DNA of 64,000 bases from Allolobophora icterica. Taxonomy: Eukaryota; Annelida; Clitellata; Crassiclitellata; Lumbricidae. Positions 55,440 through 64,000 of this stretch are shown here, piece after piece. The stretch is from contig OY744606.1 in NCBI GenBank assembly GCA_963556255.1, forward strand, positions 79,088,141-79,152,140, in the 5' to 3' direction. The position numbers and the translations under genes were made by a program. Numbering within the stretch: position 1 is the first letter of the stretch; each line of letters starts with the position of its first letter. The notes under the pieces are model-generated. The model worked only from the letters and a program-made list of their open reading frames with translations. It ran no database searches and was not told where the DNA came from.

Positions 55440-55967
55440 ACATAGAGCCAATGTTACACTTAAAAGCGGTATGTAATTATTTCAAACAGTTCTCGCCGTT
55501 CTTATGACATAAAACATTTCATTAATAGTTTTAGACTTAATCTATACGTAAGCTCTTCCGCTTTCACTTATAGGGCAAATATTATACTTAAAAGAGGTAT
55601 GTAACCATTCTCACCGTTCTTATGGCATACATGTATATTCTGAGTCATTCATTAAGCTTATTAAGTTTCAGCTTTACGGCAACAAAGGCCACTGACGCCT
55701 TAACAAGCATCAAATATTAAATTACATTAATAGACGACCGCTCTTCTGCTTTTACTTTTAGTGCGAATATGACACTTTTTCCAGTGTCATTTTATTCGAA
55801 GAATAAATATAGTTCCCTTATTTTTACTTTTTCCACAACAAAATTTTTCTGAAAAAAATAGTACGCTAGTATTATGCAATGCAATAGTCACTTTAATGTA
55901 TCAACCAATGTAGGAGAGATATTTAAAAACCAACAGTTTGAGGGCAGAAACATACTCGGTAAACAAT
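55440..55967. repeat. Degenerate dispersed modules
   Basis: TTAAAAGCGGTATGTAATTATT (55459) and TTAAAAGAGGTATGTAACCA (55580) with CCGTTCTTATG, as near 2110 and 2250; GGCAACAAAGGCCACTGACG at 55678. No gene. Confidence 0.6.
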
Positions 55968-56130
55968 CAGGGATCCCGTCTTAAGAAAAAAAGAAAAAAG
56001 AACCGGAACGCCGGCGTCAGACTCCATGTTAATCTAGGAATGTTCCAGTGAATCCTGTCTAAAAACTACCGGTCGTCAAAAAAAGAACCGGAACGCCGTT
56101 CCGGTGCGTTCCGGTCCCAACCGATCCCTG
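55968..56130. mobile_element. hAT MITE (163 bp), relative of 27499-27675
   Basis: Perfect 8-bp duplication TAAACAAT (55960-55967 and 56131-56138); ends CAGGGATC on both strands. The reverse complement shares ACCGGAACGCACCGGAACG and GCGTTCCGGTT with the other MITE. No coding. Confidence 0.93.
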
Positions 56131-56179
56131 TAAACAATATAGACCTAATACATGTCAGTCTTACTGACACCATACATAC

Positions 56180-56282
56180 ATACATACCTGCATATATATA
56201 TATATATATATATAAATATATATATATATATGTATGAATGTGTGTATATATATATGTACTATACATGTATATATATATATAA
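56180..56282. repeat. AT-rich dinucleotide repeats
   Basis: Interrupted (AT)n and TGTATATA. Confidence 0.95.
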
Positions 56283-56940
56283 TAAGTCGCAAAACGTCGT
56301 TGGACTCCGGAAATTGTAAGGAACTCTTTGGACACCACTAAATCGTTTAAACCGACGCTATATTAAATAAATGAATTCAACTGACTTAATCGCCTGCCAT
56401 GTTCTTGTTCCAGATTTTCATTATCATAACATAACACATTTAAGACTCAACAGTTGAAACAGTAGTTGTCTAACCAAAATGCATAGCGTATACAACTGCG
56501 GCTTTGGTTTGGGATTCTTATTAAAACACATGTGTCATAGTGAGGCGATATTTGATAAGTAAAGGCTAATTAAATATCAGCAAATCGGACTATGACATGA
56601 AACTATTTAAAATAATAAACTGAAAATATCTATTTCTAAAATTTGACCTTTAGTAATTACGCAAATTATGCATTACGTTTTGAAATATATTTACCGTCAA
56701 AAAGGCTTTTAATAGAAATTCATTTTTATATAATTGACATTTATTTCTCAATAAATTAGAAATATATTTTTAAAATTAAAGTAAAAGGTGATGCAAAGTG
56801 TCGTTGACCCGGCAGGCATCGCATAAACCTTAGAGTGTCTATCGAACACTTGGAAGAATTAGCAGACAATGTCTATTTAGAACAGTAATTCATGACCGGC
56901 ATCATAGCCTTCGACGGTTGAGCATAGGTCTAGACTGTGT
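56283..56940. other. No recognised feature
   Basis: AT-rich sequence up to the (AT)n target of element 2; no gene or repeat box seen. Confidence 0.5.
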
Positions 56941-56971
56941 GTATATATATATATTGTCGAGAAATTCATTC

Positions 56972-57490
56972 TTGCCACGAGGTGCATGTTTTAAGCTGAC
57001 ACACATGAGGTGCGGTGTGGTGATTGCTTTAATTCGACACCCTGTGAGGTGTCTATTTTGAGTTGGCACTCATGAAGTGCTAGGGAACATTTGCCTTGTT
57101 TGACACCCCTTAGGGTGCTTAGTTATTTGGCTGGGTGCGCTTTCCGTATTGACACCCTGTGGGTGCTATATAATTTGACTGTGTGGCAAGTTCGTTTTGG
57201 CACCCTATGGAGCGCCGTGAGGTGCCGATGTCGAAACGACACCCTATGGAGTGCCGTTGATTAGATGTATTGTATCTCTGTAAATCAGCACCGAGAGAAT
57301 TGTGTGAGGTGTTACTTTGGGGATCTGAGGCAAGGCCGATGCTTTCAGCTCTCTGTATTTCGACACCCATGAGGTGACGTTTTGGGCCTATTGATTGGTT
57401 GGGTGTCTAAATTGACCACGGGTGCCCTTTTGGACTGACACTTCGTGTCTTAGGTGATGAGTCACCCCGGTGCTAGACACCTCATGGAAT
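56972..57490 (+). promoter_or_regulatory. Array of GACACCC/GGGTGTC dyads in U3 of element 2
   Basis: At least ten dyads: 56998 (GACACACATGAGGTGC), 57036 (GACACCCTGTGAGGTGTC), 57065, 57102 (GACACCCCTTAGGGTGC), 57151 (GACACCCTGTGGGTGC), 57199, 57238 (GACACCCTATGGAGTGCC), 57362 (GACACCCATGAGGTGAC), 57437 (GACACTTCGTGTC) and about 57476. Half-sites lie between them. They stop just before the TATA box. The 3' LTR (62688-63206) has the same set. The spacing and dyad form suggest sites for a DNA-binding protein. Confidence 0.7.
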
Positions 57491-57497
57491 ATTTCGG

Positions 57498-57505
57498 TAT
57501 ATAAG
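57498..57505 (+). promoter_or_regulatory. Element 2 TATA box
   Basis: TATATAAG in a GC-richer context, 28 bp or so upstream of GGGATTTCAAGAGAGTCTGG; the copy in the 3' LTR is at 63214. Confidence 0.65.
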
Positions 57506-57978
57506 GCCGGGATTTCAAGAGAGTCTGGGAAGACAGAGTCTGGAGGACGGTCTGAGATTCGGCCTTGAGCTAAGCATCGGTCTAGAAGTCTCGACTAGCT
57601 GAAGAAGAATATCGTCGACAGTTGCGATAGTTCTCTTGATGCTGAGTCGTGGTGGCGATACCCGTATATTGCGGAAGTCGTAGTTTGCGATATCAGTACG
57701 TTGCGATAGTTCTTTCGCTGTTGAGTCATACGTTGCTGTAGTTCTGTGGATGCGATAAGTGCGATTATAGTTTGGATGCTTCTGTGCTCATTGGATATTT
57801 GCGATTAAAACGGACTTCTACGTTACTTCGTTGTCGACTCTGTTTAAGCCTCTTGACAGTCCACGAGAGCCGGACCTGGCCTTTTACACGAGGGGTGGGG
57901 GTTTTCGGACATCCTGGTAAGAACTCTGAACCTCGCACCGCCTCAGAAACCAAGAACACCCCCGGTTTCGCGACAAAC

Positions 57979-57995
57979 TGGTACCAGAAGTGGGG
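57979..57995 (+). other. Element 2 primer-binding site, tRNA-Leu type
   Basis: TGGTACCAGAAGTGGGG, three bases (AAC) after the LTR; identical to the site of element 1. Confidence 0.78.
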
Positions 57996-58050
57996 TTGTG
58001 TTTTTGTTCGTCGAGTTCAAGAGTCAACGAAAGTCAACGGAAGTTCTGAT

Positions 58051-60087
58051 ATGGAGCCAGAAGGTCGCAGCGTCCACTATTCGTTGTTGGACGTGGAGGA
58101 AGATCCGATTCGACAGCCAAGCAGCTCGACTCCGTTCGCAAAGAGGACGACGAAAGACCACAAGTCCGATCTAAGCCGCCTGTTGGAATTCATAGAGTTT
58201 GATGGTCCAAGCTCGGTGACGGCGAACGACGCAACGGAACGAGAAGAGCGGTCGACAGAACCGAAACCAGCGAAGAGTACTGGCGTCGTCTACCGGAAGG
58301 CGCCAATGAAACCCGGAAAGTTTGACGGTACGGGATCGCTGGAATCGTTTCTAGCCCAATTTGAAGTGTGCGCACGGCACAATGGATGGACATCTGCAGA
58401 TCGAGTCGATTTTCTGCGCTGCGCTCTGGAAAAGGCCGCCACGCAGTTATTATGGGACTTTGGGGCGAGAGAGGACGTTACTTACGAGGAATTAGTCGGT
58501 CGCCTCCGCCAAAGATACGGTACAGAAGGACAGGCAGAGACGTTCAGGGCACAATTGTACTACCGTCGCCAGCGGGAGGACGAGACTCTGAGCAACCTTC
58601 TTCACGAAATACGCCGGTTGGTCGTGTTGGCGTATCCTGTGCCTTCCAATGAGACTACAGAAATCGTCGCTCGTGATTCGTTTTTGGAGGCGATGAGAGA
58701 CCGGGAGTTGTCCTTGAAAGTAAGGGAACGAGAACCTAAGACGTTGGATGAAGCCTATCGTACAGCATTACGGTTGGAGGCATACCAGCGAACGTCGGAT
58801 ACGGAGGATCGGCGAAGATTGCCCAACCGTGTTCGAGGAGCACAAGCCGCAGACGAGGGTAACCAGATCCAGTCACAGCTGGACCGATTCCTGACAGCTC
58901 AGATGGAAGCCCAGCGCAAGTGGCAACGAGAAATGGAAGAGCGTATCGATCGTCAGTTTGCGGAACTTCGGAACCATCCTGAGCCACGACGCGATACCTA
59001 CCGTGGAGAGGACAATCAGCGAAACACAGGGAGAGCACAGAACTGCTACAACTGCGGAAGAGCCGGTCACTTCGCCCGGAACTGCCGTCAGGATCGACGC
59101 TTTCGCCGCCAAGTACCCACCGCCGAACCGGAGGCTCCGACTCAAGAAGAAGAAGTCGCGGTGAACCACACCACTCGTCAGAGTCCCATGAACCGAGGGG
59201 GAAATAACGCCATGTACATCCGAGGAACAATCAACGGGAGAACACATCTGTGCCTGATCGACACCGGATCAGAGGTGAGTTTGGTGCCTTTTTCCGCCGT
59301 AGAGGGTTTGGAACTGACTTCCTGTCACCGTGTGCTTTTGGCTGCTAATGGGACCGAAATTCGGGTGTTGGGTGAGCTGACAGTCCTGATTAAGGTATGG
59401 CGTTGGTTTGTAATTCCCACCACGTTCTTGGTCTCTGACCAGATCGTAGAACTTATGCTTGGGATGGACTGGCTGAGACAGCATCGGTGCCGCCTAGGAT
59501 TTGGCACGGGAGCATTATTCGTAGGACGCCGTATGATATCATTGGTCAAGGGTAACGGGTCCATATGGTGTAGGCGGGTAATGGTAGCAGATGAGGTCCT
59601 GATTCCCACTAAGTGCCAGCAGGATATTGAGGCTAAGATGATTTATGGGAACTTAGCGATAACAGCTCCGGCTTGGATGACTGAAGCTAAAGAAATTCGA
59701 CCTGGAATTCATGTAGCTCGGGTGTTAGTAAATGGGAAGGCTTCAGTTACTAAGGTGAGAGTAGTCAATTTGACTGAGGCATCAGTTCGGTTGGATAAGG
59801 ACCAATTGTTAGGTCAGCTACGCCCCGTTCAGGTGGAAATAAATAATGAGATAAGTGGGACTGCCGAGGAAAGATCGTGTGAGGAGGTATTATTGGGTGA
59901 CCTGCCCGAGGACGTACCGATGGAAGCCAGAGAGAAGCTGAAGGGACTTCTGCGAGAATATCGGGATGTGTTCTCTACGGGTGAGAGTGATCTAGAGAGG
60001 ACATCAGTATGCACCCACAGAGTAGATACGGGGAATGCGGCCCCAGTAAGACAACCGCTACCAGATGATTGTCAATGGAGTGATTGA
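58051..60087 (+). CDS. Element 2 Gag-protease
   Basis: 678 residues from the ATG at 58051 (MEPEGRS), chosen because it lies after the primer site; the frame itself is open from 57772 in the LTR. The Retrotrans_gag-like core spans about 85-235 (GKFDGTGSLESFLAQFEVCA onward), close in pattern to element 1. A CCHC knuckle lies at 332-345 (CYNCGRAGHFARNC) and the aspartic protease DTG at 404-406 (LCLIDTGSEVSLVP), followed by the usual linker to RT. The frame ends just after CTHRVDTGNAAPVRQPL, where RT should begin, by a frameshift. Confidence 0.85.
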   Translation: MEPEGRSVHYSLLDVEEDPIRQPSSSTPFAKRTTKDHKSDLSRLLEFIEFDGPSSVTANDATEREERSTEPKPAKSTGVVYRKAPMKPGKFDGTGSLESFLAQFEVCARHNGWTSADRVDFLRCALEKAATQLLWDFGAREDVTYEELVGRLRQRYGTEGQAETFRAQLYYRRQREDETLSNLLHEIRRLVVLAYPVPSNETTEIVARDSFLEAMRDRELSLKVREREPKTLDEAYRTALRLEAYQRTSDTEDRRRLPNRVRGAQAADEGNQIQSQLDRFLTAQMEAQRKWQREMEERIDRQFAELRNHPEPRRDTYRGEDNQRNTGRAQNCYNCGRAGHFARNCRQDRRFRRQVPTAEPEAPTQEEEVAVNHTTRQSPMNRGGNNAMYIRGTINGRTHLCLIDTGSEVSLVPFSAVEGLELTSCHRVLLAANGTEIRVLGELTVLIKVWRWFVIPTTFLVSDQIVELMLGMDWLRQHRCRLGFGTGALFVGRRMISLVKGNGSIWCRRVMVADEVLIPTKCQQDIEAKMIYGNLAITAPAWMTEAKEIRPGIHVARVLVNGKASVTKVRVVNLTEASVRLDKDQLLGQLRPVQVEINNEISGTAEERSCEEVLLGDLPEDVPMEAREKLKGLLREYRDVFSTGESDLERTSVCTHRVDTGNAAPVRQPLPDDCQWSD

Positions 60088-60694
60088 GCCGACGGTGAGC
60101 GAGCGGGCAGTCAGAGTGATGCTGGCCCGGAAGACGAAAAATGTAGATGCCGCTCCTTTAGCCAAAGAGGAAGTCTCATCAGTAGCGAAGGCTCTGGTTG
60201 AGCATGTTATTGTAAGGTGCGGGGCACCAATGCGGATCCTTAATGATCGAGGACATTCATTTCGGGAGTTGTGCAAACTATTGGGGATAGCTAGGGGTAA
60301 GATATTCAGCTATAACCCCAGCGGAAACAACTTAATTGAGAGGTTCCACCGCACGCCAAATTTTATGCTGGGGAGGGTTATTAACAGCCAGCAGTGTGAC
60401 TGGGATGAGGTTTTCTCCCACGTCTTGGCGGAATGTTGTGCATCAACTCCTGAGGTGATCAGATTCACATGGGTGCATGGAGCAGAGGTTCGAGCACTAC
60501 TCAACCTTATCTACGGACGTCCGCCGAGAGCACCGCTTTTTGTTGCTCATGTGGTTGAGCTGGAGCTGTGTTTTCCGTCGCCGGAGGAGGACGACGACGA
60601 CGATGGTGATCGGTCGGCCGAGAGACCATGTGAAGTCTTCAATGACAGCCTTCGACCACGCCGGGTGATACGGAAACCCGTGCGATATCAGTAA
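60065..60694 (+). pseudogene. Element 2 RT/integrase remnant
   Basis: 209 codons, overlapping the Gag frame by 23 bp. It opens with MIVNGVIEPTVSE (start of RT fingers), then jumps to integrase-core sequence (VDAAPLAKEEVSSVAKALVE, ILNDRGHSF, NNLIERFHRT). RT palm, RNase H, the HHCC finger and the first catalytic Asp are gone. The remaining Asp61 and Glu92 are 30 residues apart, not 35, so a further small deletion lies between them. It ends DSLRPRRVIRKPVRYQ. Whether it is translated is unknown; no catalytic activity is expected. Confidence 0.75.
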
Positions 60695-60733
60695 ATGAAG
60701 AGCCGCTGCAAAGTAACGAAGAAAGCCTCCGAT

Positions 60734-60920
60734 GAGACTTTGGCTTTTTGCTTTTGAGACTTGGCGTTGAGATTTTGGCTTTGAAAATTCAGCGTGGAAA
60801 TTTTGACTTTTTGCTTTGAGACTTTGGCTTTTTGCTTTTGAGACTTTGGCTTATTGCTTTTGAGACTCCGACCATGTGCGTTGAGACTTCGGCTTATGGA
60901 TGTTTGCTTGGAGACTTTGT
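60734..60920. repeat. Short tandem repeat between pol remnant and zinc-finger gene
   Basis: About eight imperfect copies of GAGACTTTGGCTTTTTGCTT, period near 22-27 bp. Confidence 0.85.
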
Positions 60921-61118
60921 GTGAAATCGGCGACAGCGAACTTGGCATTCGAGAAAACAGTGCATAAGAAGCACTGATTGTTACAGTCGAAAATGCATGG
61001 GTGCTGTTTTACCCTGCGGTGCTGTGGAGAAAAGAGTCGGTGACATCGAAAAGTGACACCGGCTGTGTCTATATAAACCCTGGAATTCTGTGGGCAAGTC
61101 ATTCTGAAGATCGCAAGC

Positions 61119-62045
61119 ATGTCGGGCGAATTGCGATACCTGTGCGACGAGTGCGGAATTGGAGTGACAGCCAAACGTTCCTTACTACGTCATCGGAAGC
61201 GCTTTCATTCGTCGTGGGTGAGAAGAGTGACTGGACCAAGCGGAACAGAGGAACCGTCGACCGCGACAGCACCGGAAGTGGAGAACGGGCCAGCCGAGGT
61301 AATGACGTCTGGCGTGACACACGACTCCAGCCCGAGCAGAGAAATTCAGAACATTCTCTACGAGCTACGTTGTGCAGATGTTCCTGCGGAACCGGAAACT
61401 GGTGGTCTGCAGACGAAAGCAGGTGACGCTACTCCTTCGGGTGTCGCTGCGTCGCTGACCTGCGACGAAGGACTTCGAGATGGTGGTCGAGCCACTTCGA
61501 CCATTGATGGACTGATGTGGGATGTCGAACCGCGTGACCTGTCACGCGAAATAAGTCCATTCTCCTTCGATGTGGACGAGTTGATGGACCTTGACCTATC
61601 GTCAATGCTTGGTCAACCGACTACAGACTTTGAGGAGCTGTTGCGCCTCTGTGGAGAAATAGATCGGCCTACATGGGACGATGGCGATGGCGCCACAGCT
61701 ATGGATGGTCGATTGCTGGACGAAAATCGCGCGGCGACTGAGGTGAGAGAAATTCTTATCTCTGATGACTCGTCTACTGAGGACAACCGAGATCGACCAA
61801 GCGAAGCTGATCTCGATGTCTCGGAAATGCAACTGCGTGAGATCGTGGAACAAGGACGGTGGCTGCGCTCGGGAGAGACAATGGACGACTTTCTGGGACG
61901 AATGAAAGTCAATGTGCCTTCGTGTTCGGAAGCAGTGCTTCGAAGAATCTTTCGTCGGCTGCTGACAGAGCAGGCGTCTGTCCCATCACAGATGAAACTG
62001 GAACCTTTCGAGGACTTTGATGACGATGTCATAGTCTTGGACTAA
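61119..62045 (+). CDS. Element 2 accessory C2H2 zinc-finger protein, putative transcription regulator
   Basis: 308 residues, in the position where env lies in some gypsy elements. Residues 9-30 are one C2H2 finger: C9, C12, H25, H30 (C-x2-C-x12-H-x4-H), with a basic stretch (KRSLLRHRKRFHSSWVRR) around it. The remainder is acidic. Residues 146-165 (SPFSFDVDELMDLDLSSML) are alternately acidic and hydrophobic like activation domains. EILISDDSS (211-219) and the C-terminal DDDVIVLD (301-308) resemble SUMO-interaction motifs. There are no signal peptide or membrane segments, so it is not an envelope protein. The frame is intact while pol has decayed, which hints at use. Binding to the LTR dyads and any activating or repressing role are inference. 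A host-derived captured gene is an alternative origin. Confidence 0.75.
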   Translation: MSGELRYLCDECGIGVTAKRSLLRHRKRFHSSWVRRVTGPSGTEEPSTATAPEVENGPAEVMTSGVTHDSSPSREIQNILYELRCADVPAEPETGGLQTKAGDATPSGVAASLTCDEGLRDGGRATSTIDGLMWDVEPRDLSREISPFSFDVDELMDLDLSSMLGQPTTDFEELLRLCGEIDRPTWDDGDGATAMDGRLLDENRAATEVREILISDDSSTEDNRDRPSEADLDVSEMQLREIVEQGRWLRSGETMDDFLGRMKVNVPSCSEAVLRRIFRRLLTEQASVPSQMKLEPFEDFDDDVIVLD

Positions 62046-62670
62046 CCTAGTATGGCTAGACAGCGCGTTAAAATTGTTGCTTATGCCTGATTTTGTTGGA
62101 TAAGTCAATCTATTTTGAGTTTTGCTGATCACAGGCGGACATTTTCTATTGACTTTGCTTCGATAAGCTAGTCAGCTTCGAGTTTTACTGATCGTAACTT
62201 TGGGACTTTAGAATCCACTGCATCGTCACTTAGAGAACTGAACTCTAACAACGATATAATCGTTTTTGATTGACAGTTGAGTTTAAGTTTTGCGAGTTGC
62301 AAAAGTTCAAGTTTTTTTTTAGCATGGATTTGCTTGTGTTAATGTTTTGCGGTTGATGTGTTAAGGTTTGCTGCTTGCACGTGTTCGGATTTTGAGATAC
62401 AGGCCTATTGACTGTTTTTTTTACACGTGACTTGATTAGCTACGTTAAGATTTTGCGGTTTGCAAGCACTTAAGGTTTTTCGATAGCAGTAGATCCCTTA
62501 GCAGTTGGTTTAATGAGGCTTTATGGACTTTTAGAAAATGTGATTTTTTGTTTGTTAGGATGTGAGGTCACTGATAATTGAACATTTAGTTAGATTCACG
62601 GACAAAGCTTTAAATTAGTGTGCTTTGGTCTCCGAAAAGGAGGCTTTCGGAATTATTGGTGGCGGGGAAT
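62046..62670 (+). other. Element 2 3' untranslated region and polypurine tract
   Basis: T-rich, no gene; two related stretches containing TTTGCGGTT/TTTTGCGAGTTGCAA. It ends in AAAAGGAGGC and GGTGGCGGGGAAT, the probable plus-strand primer, immediately before the 3' LTR. Confidence 0.65.
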
Positions 62671-63688
62671 TGTCGAGAAATTCATTCTTGCCACGAGGTG
62701 CATGTTTTAAGCTGACACACATGAGGTGCGGTGTGGTGATTGCTTTAATTCGACACCCTGTGAGGTGTCTATTTTGAGTTGGCACTCATGAAGTGCTAGG
62801 GAACATTTGCCTTGTTTGACACCCCTTAGGGTGCTTAGTTATTTGGCTGGGTGCGCTTTCCGTATTGACACCCTGTGGGTGCTATATAATTTGACTGTGT
62901 GGCAAGTTCGTTTTGGCACCCTATGGAGCGCCGTGAGGTGCCGATGTCGAAACGACACCCTATGGAGTGCCGTTGATTAGATGTATTGTATCTCTGTAAA
63001 TCAGCACCGAGAGAATTGTGTGAGGTGTTACTTTGGGGATCTGAGGCAAGGCCGATGCTTTCAGCTCTCTGTATTTCGACACCCATGAGGTGACGTTTTG
63101 GGCCTATTGATTGGTTGGGTGTCTAAATTGACCACGGGTGCCCTTTTGGACTGACACTTCGTGTCTTAGGTGATGAGTCACCCCGGTGCTAGACACCTCA
63201 TGGAATATTTCGGTATATAAGGCCGGGATTTCAAGAGAGTCTGGGAAGACAGAGTCTGGAGGACGGTCTGAGATTCGGCCTTGAGCTAAGCATCGGTCTA
63301 GAAGTCTCGACTAGCTGAAGAAGAATATCGTCGACAGTTGCGATAGTTCTCTTGATGCTGAGTCGTGGTGGCGATACCCGTATATTGCGGAAGTCGTAGT
63401 TTGCGATATCAGTACGTTGCGATAGTTCTTTCGCTGTTGAGTCATACGTTGCTGTAGTTCTGTGGATGCGATAAGTGCGATTATAGTTTGGATGCTTCTG
63501 TGCTCATTGGATATTTGCGATTAAAACGGACTTCTACGTTACTTCGTTGTCGACTCTGTTTAAGCCTCTTGACAGTCCACGAGAGCCGGACCTGGCTTTT
63601 TACACGAGGGGTGGGGGTTTTCGGACATCCTGGTAAGAACTCTGAACCTCGCACCGCCTCAGAAACCAAGAACACCCCCGGTTTCGCG

Positions 63689-63691
<3 letters not shown>
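62671..63691 (+). repeat. Element 2 3' LTR
   Basis: 1021 bp, with one difference found from the 5' LTR (near 63597). Confidence 0.93.
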
Positions 63692-63765
<74 letters not shown>

Positions 63766-63792
63766 TCTTGTTAGGGATATATATATATATAT
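63692..63792. repeat. AT dinucleotide microsatellite flanking element 2
   Basis: (AT)n on both sides of a short CAGTCTTGTTAGGG island; the shorter AT run at 56942-56954 is the other flank of the same target. Confidence 0.95.
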
Positions 63793-64000
63793 AGACAGGG
63801 GATGATACGCGTCACCCTCCTGCTTAATTCAGGCTTCGGACTGAACGACCCGAAAAAGTCAGTAGCTGAGTTTCTATTGGTCGATGGCATGAGCTCCAGT
63901 ACTTAACGACATCTCATAGCTGCACAGGCTGTTGTCATCGCCCTCCTCTTCATCCAGGCACGGGACTGGCACTGCCAGAGTAGGCCTACGGGCAGCGGCG
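63793..64000. repeat. Dispersed modules
   Basis: CACCCTCCTGCTTAATTCAGGCTTCGGACTG and GCCCTCCTCTTCATCCAGGC correspond to the module that seeds the minisatellite at 42371 and to 22150 and 39850. TTAACGACATCTCATAGCTG lies at 63904. Confidence 0.65.

Larger units (their letters stand above)
56955..57975 (+). repeat. Element 2 5' LTR
   Basis: 1021 bp. The first 540 bp carry the dyad array and a TATA box. An open frame begins at 57772 in the LTR and joins Gag without a stop, but the ATG at 58051 is a better Gag start. Confidence 0.93.
56955..63691 (+). mobile_element. Element 2: Ty3/gypsy-type LTR element with an accessory zinc-finger gene
   Basis: 6737 bp. LTRs of 1021 bp (56955-57975 and 62671-63691) start TGTCGAG, end CGCGACA and differ at one base that I could find (C/T in CCTGGC(C/T)TTTTACACG). 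A tRNA-Leu-like primer site with the same AAC spacer as element 1 follows the 5' LTR; GGTGGCGGGGAAT precedes the 3' LTR. Insertion is into an AT dinucleotide run, so the target duplication cannot be delimited. The internal region holds Gag-protease, a remnant fusing RT N-terminus to the second half of integrase, and a separate 308-codon zinc-finger gene. Most of Pol is missing, so this copy is non-autonomous. Confidence 0.92.

Noticed and set aside
55005..55443. Pro/Ser-rich minus-strand frames
   Set aside because: Translation of the G-rich simple repeat; overlapping frames look equally open and no family pattern is present.
57119..57370. 83-residue minus-strand frame in both LTRs of element 2
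   Set aside because: Overlaps the dyad array and has repetitive composition; no promoter or family pattern.
61119..62045. Zinc-finger gene of element 2 as an envelope gene
   Set aside because: No signal peptide, transmembrane segment, cleavage site or cysteine pattern of an envelope; it has a C2H2 finger and acidic domains.

Overview
The window is a repeat-rich, intron-bearing metazoan genome segment, most likely from an invertebrate deuterostome. The clade is inferred from one LTR element with integrase ahead of reverse transcriptase (the Gmr1 arrangement, reported mainly from deuterostomes) and from L2/CR1-like and RTE-like LINEs, tRNA-derived SINEs and many hAT MITEs. There is no bacterial, phage or rRNA content.

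Three Ty3/gypsy-type LTR retrotransposons dominate. Element 1 (9541-20496, minus) has 2197-bp LTRs and a 2022-codon Gag-Pol frame that starts inside the LTR and is translated through the tRNA-Leu-type primer-binding site; its integrase catalytic core is deleted. Element 3 (31228-38280, minus) has 727-bp LTRs, a perfect 5-bp duplication and a single 1626-codon frame ordered Gag-PR-IN-RT-RNaseH; the RT palm is deleted in frame. Element 2 (56955-63691, plus) has 1021-bp LTRs and a Gag-protease frame; RT, RNase H and half of integrase are deleted. It also carries an extra gene between pol and the 3' LTR for a C2H2 zinc-finger protein with acidic, SUMO-interaction-like segments. The U3 of its LTR holds an array of GACACCC...GGTGTC dyads just upstream of a TATA box, so the gene and array may form a self-encoded control circuit. 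LTR pairs are identical or differ at one base as far as I could read, so all three insertions look recent although each lacks an enzyme.

Element 1 sits in an intron of a host pentameric ligand-gated ion channel (Cys-loop-type) gene: a TM2 exon lies at 9264-9411 and a TM3/TM4 exon at 21051-21221. An older, diverged LTR related to element 1 lies just upstream (6357 to about 8900) and contains about 14 short hairpin repeats.

A four-exon gene at 49888-54557 encodes an OTU-type cysteine-protease domain joined to a hAT transposase; splice phases agree at every junction, but one in-frame TGA lies in the zinc-finger region.

The rest is mostly a degenerate, unnamed repeat landscape. Units of about 2 kb recur (26285, 28796, 41090, 44740, 45780), carrying an AAAGGTGTCTAA box (about 21 copies) and a core near GGCCGTTGACGTCGAC (about 30 copies). 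Within these paralogues lie MITEs with target-site duplications, a 5'-truncated RTE LINE, and a 22 x 50-bp minisatellite amplified from one module of the unit. No ordinary complete host gene is visible apart from the channel fragment.
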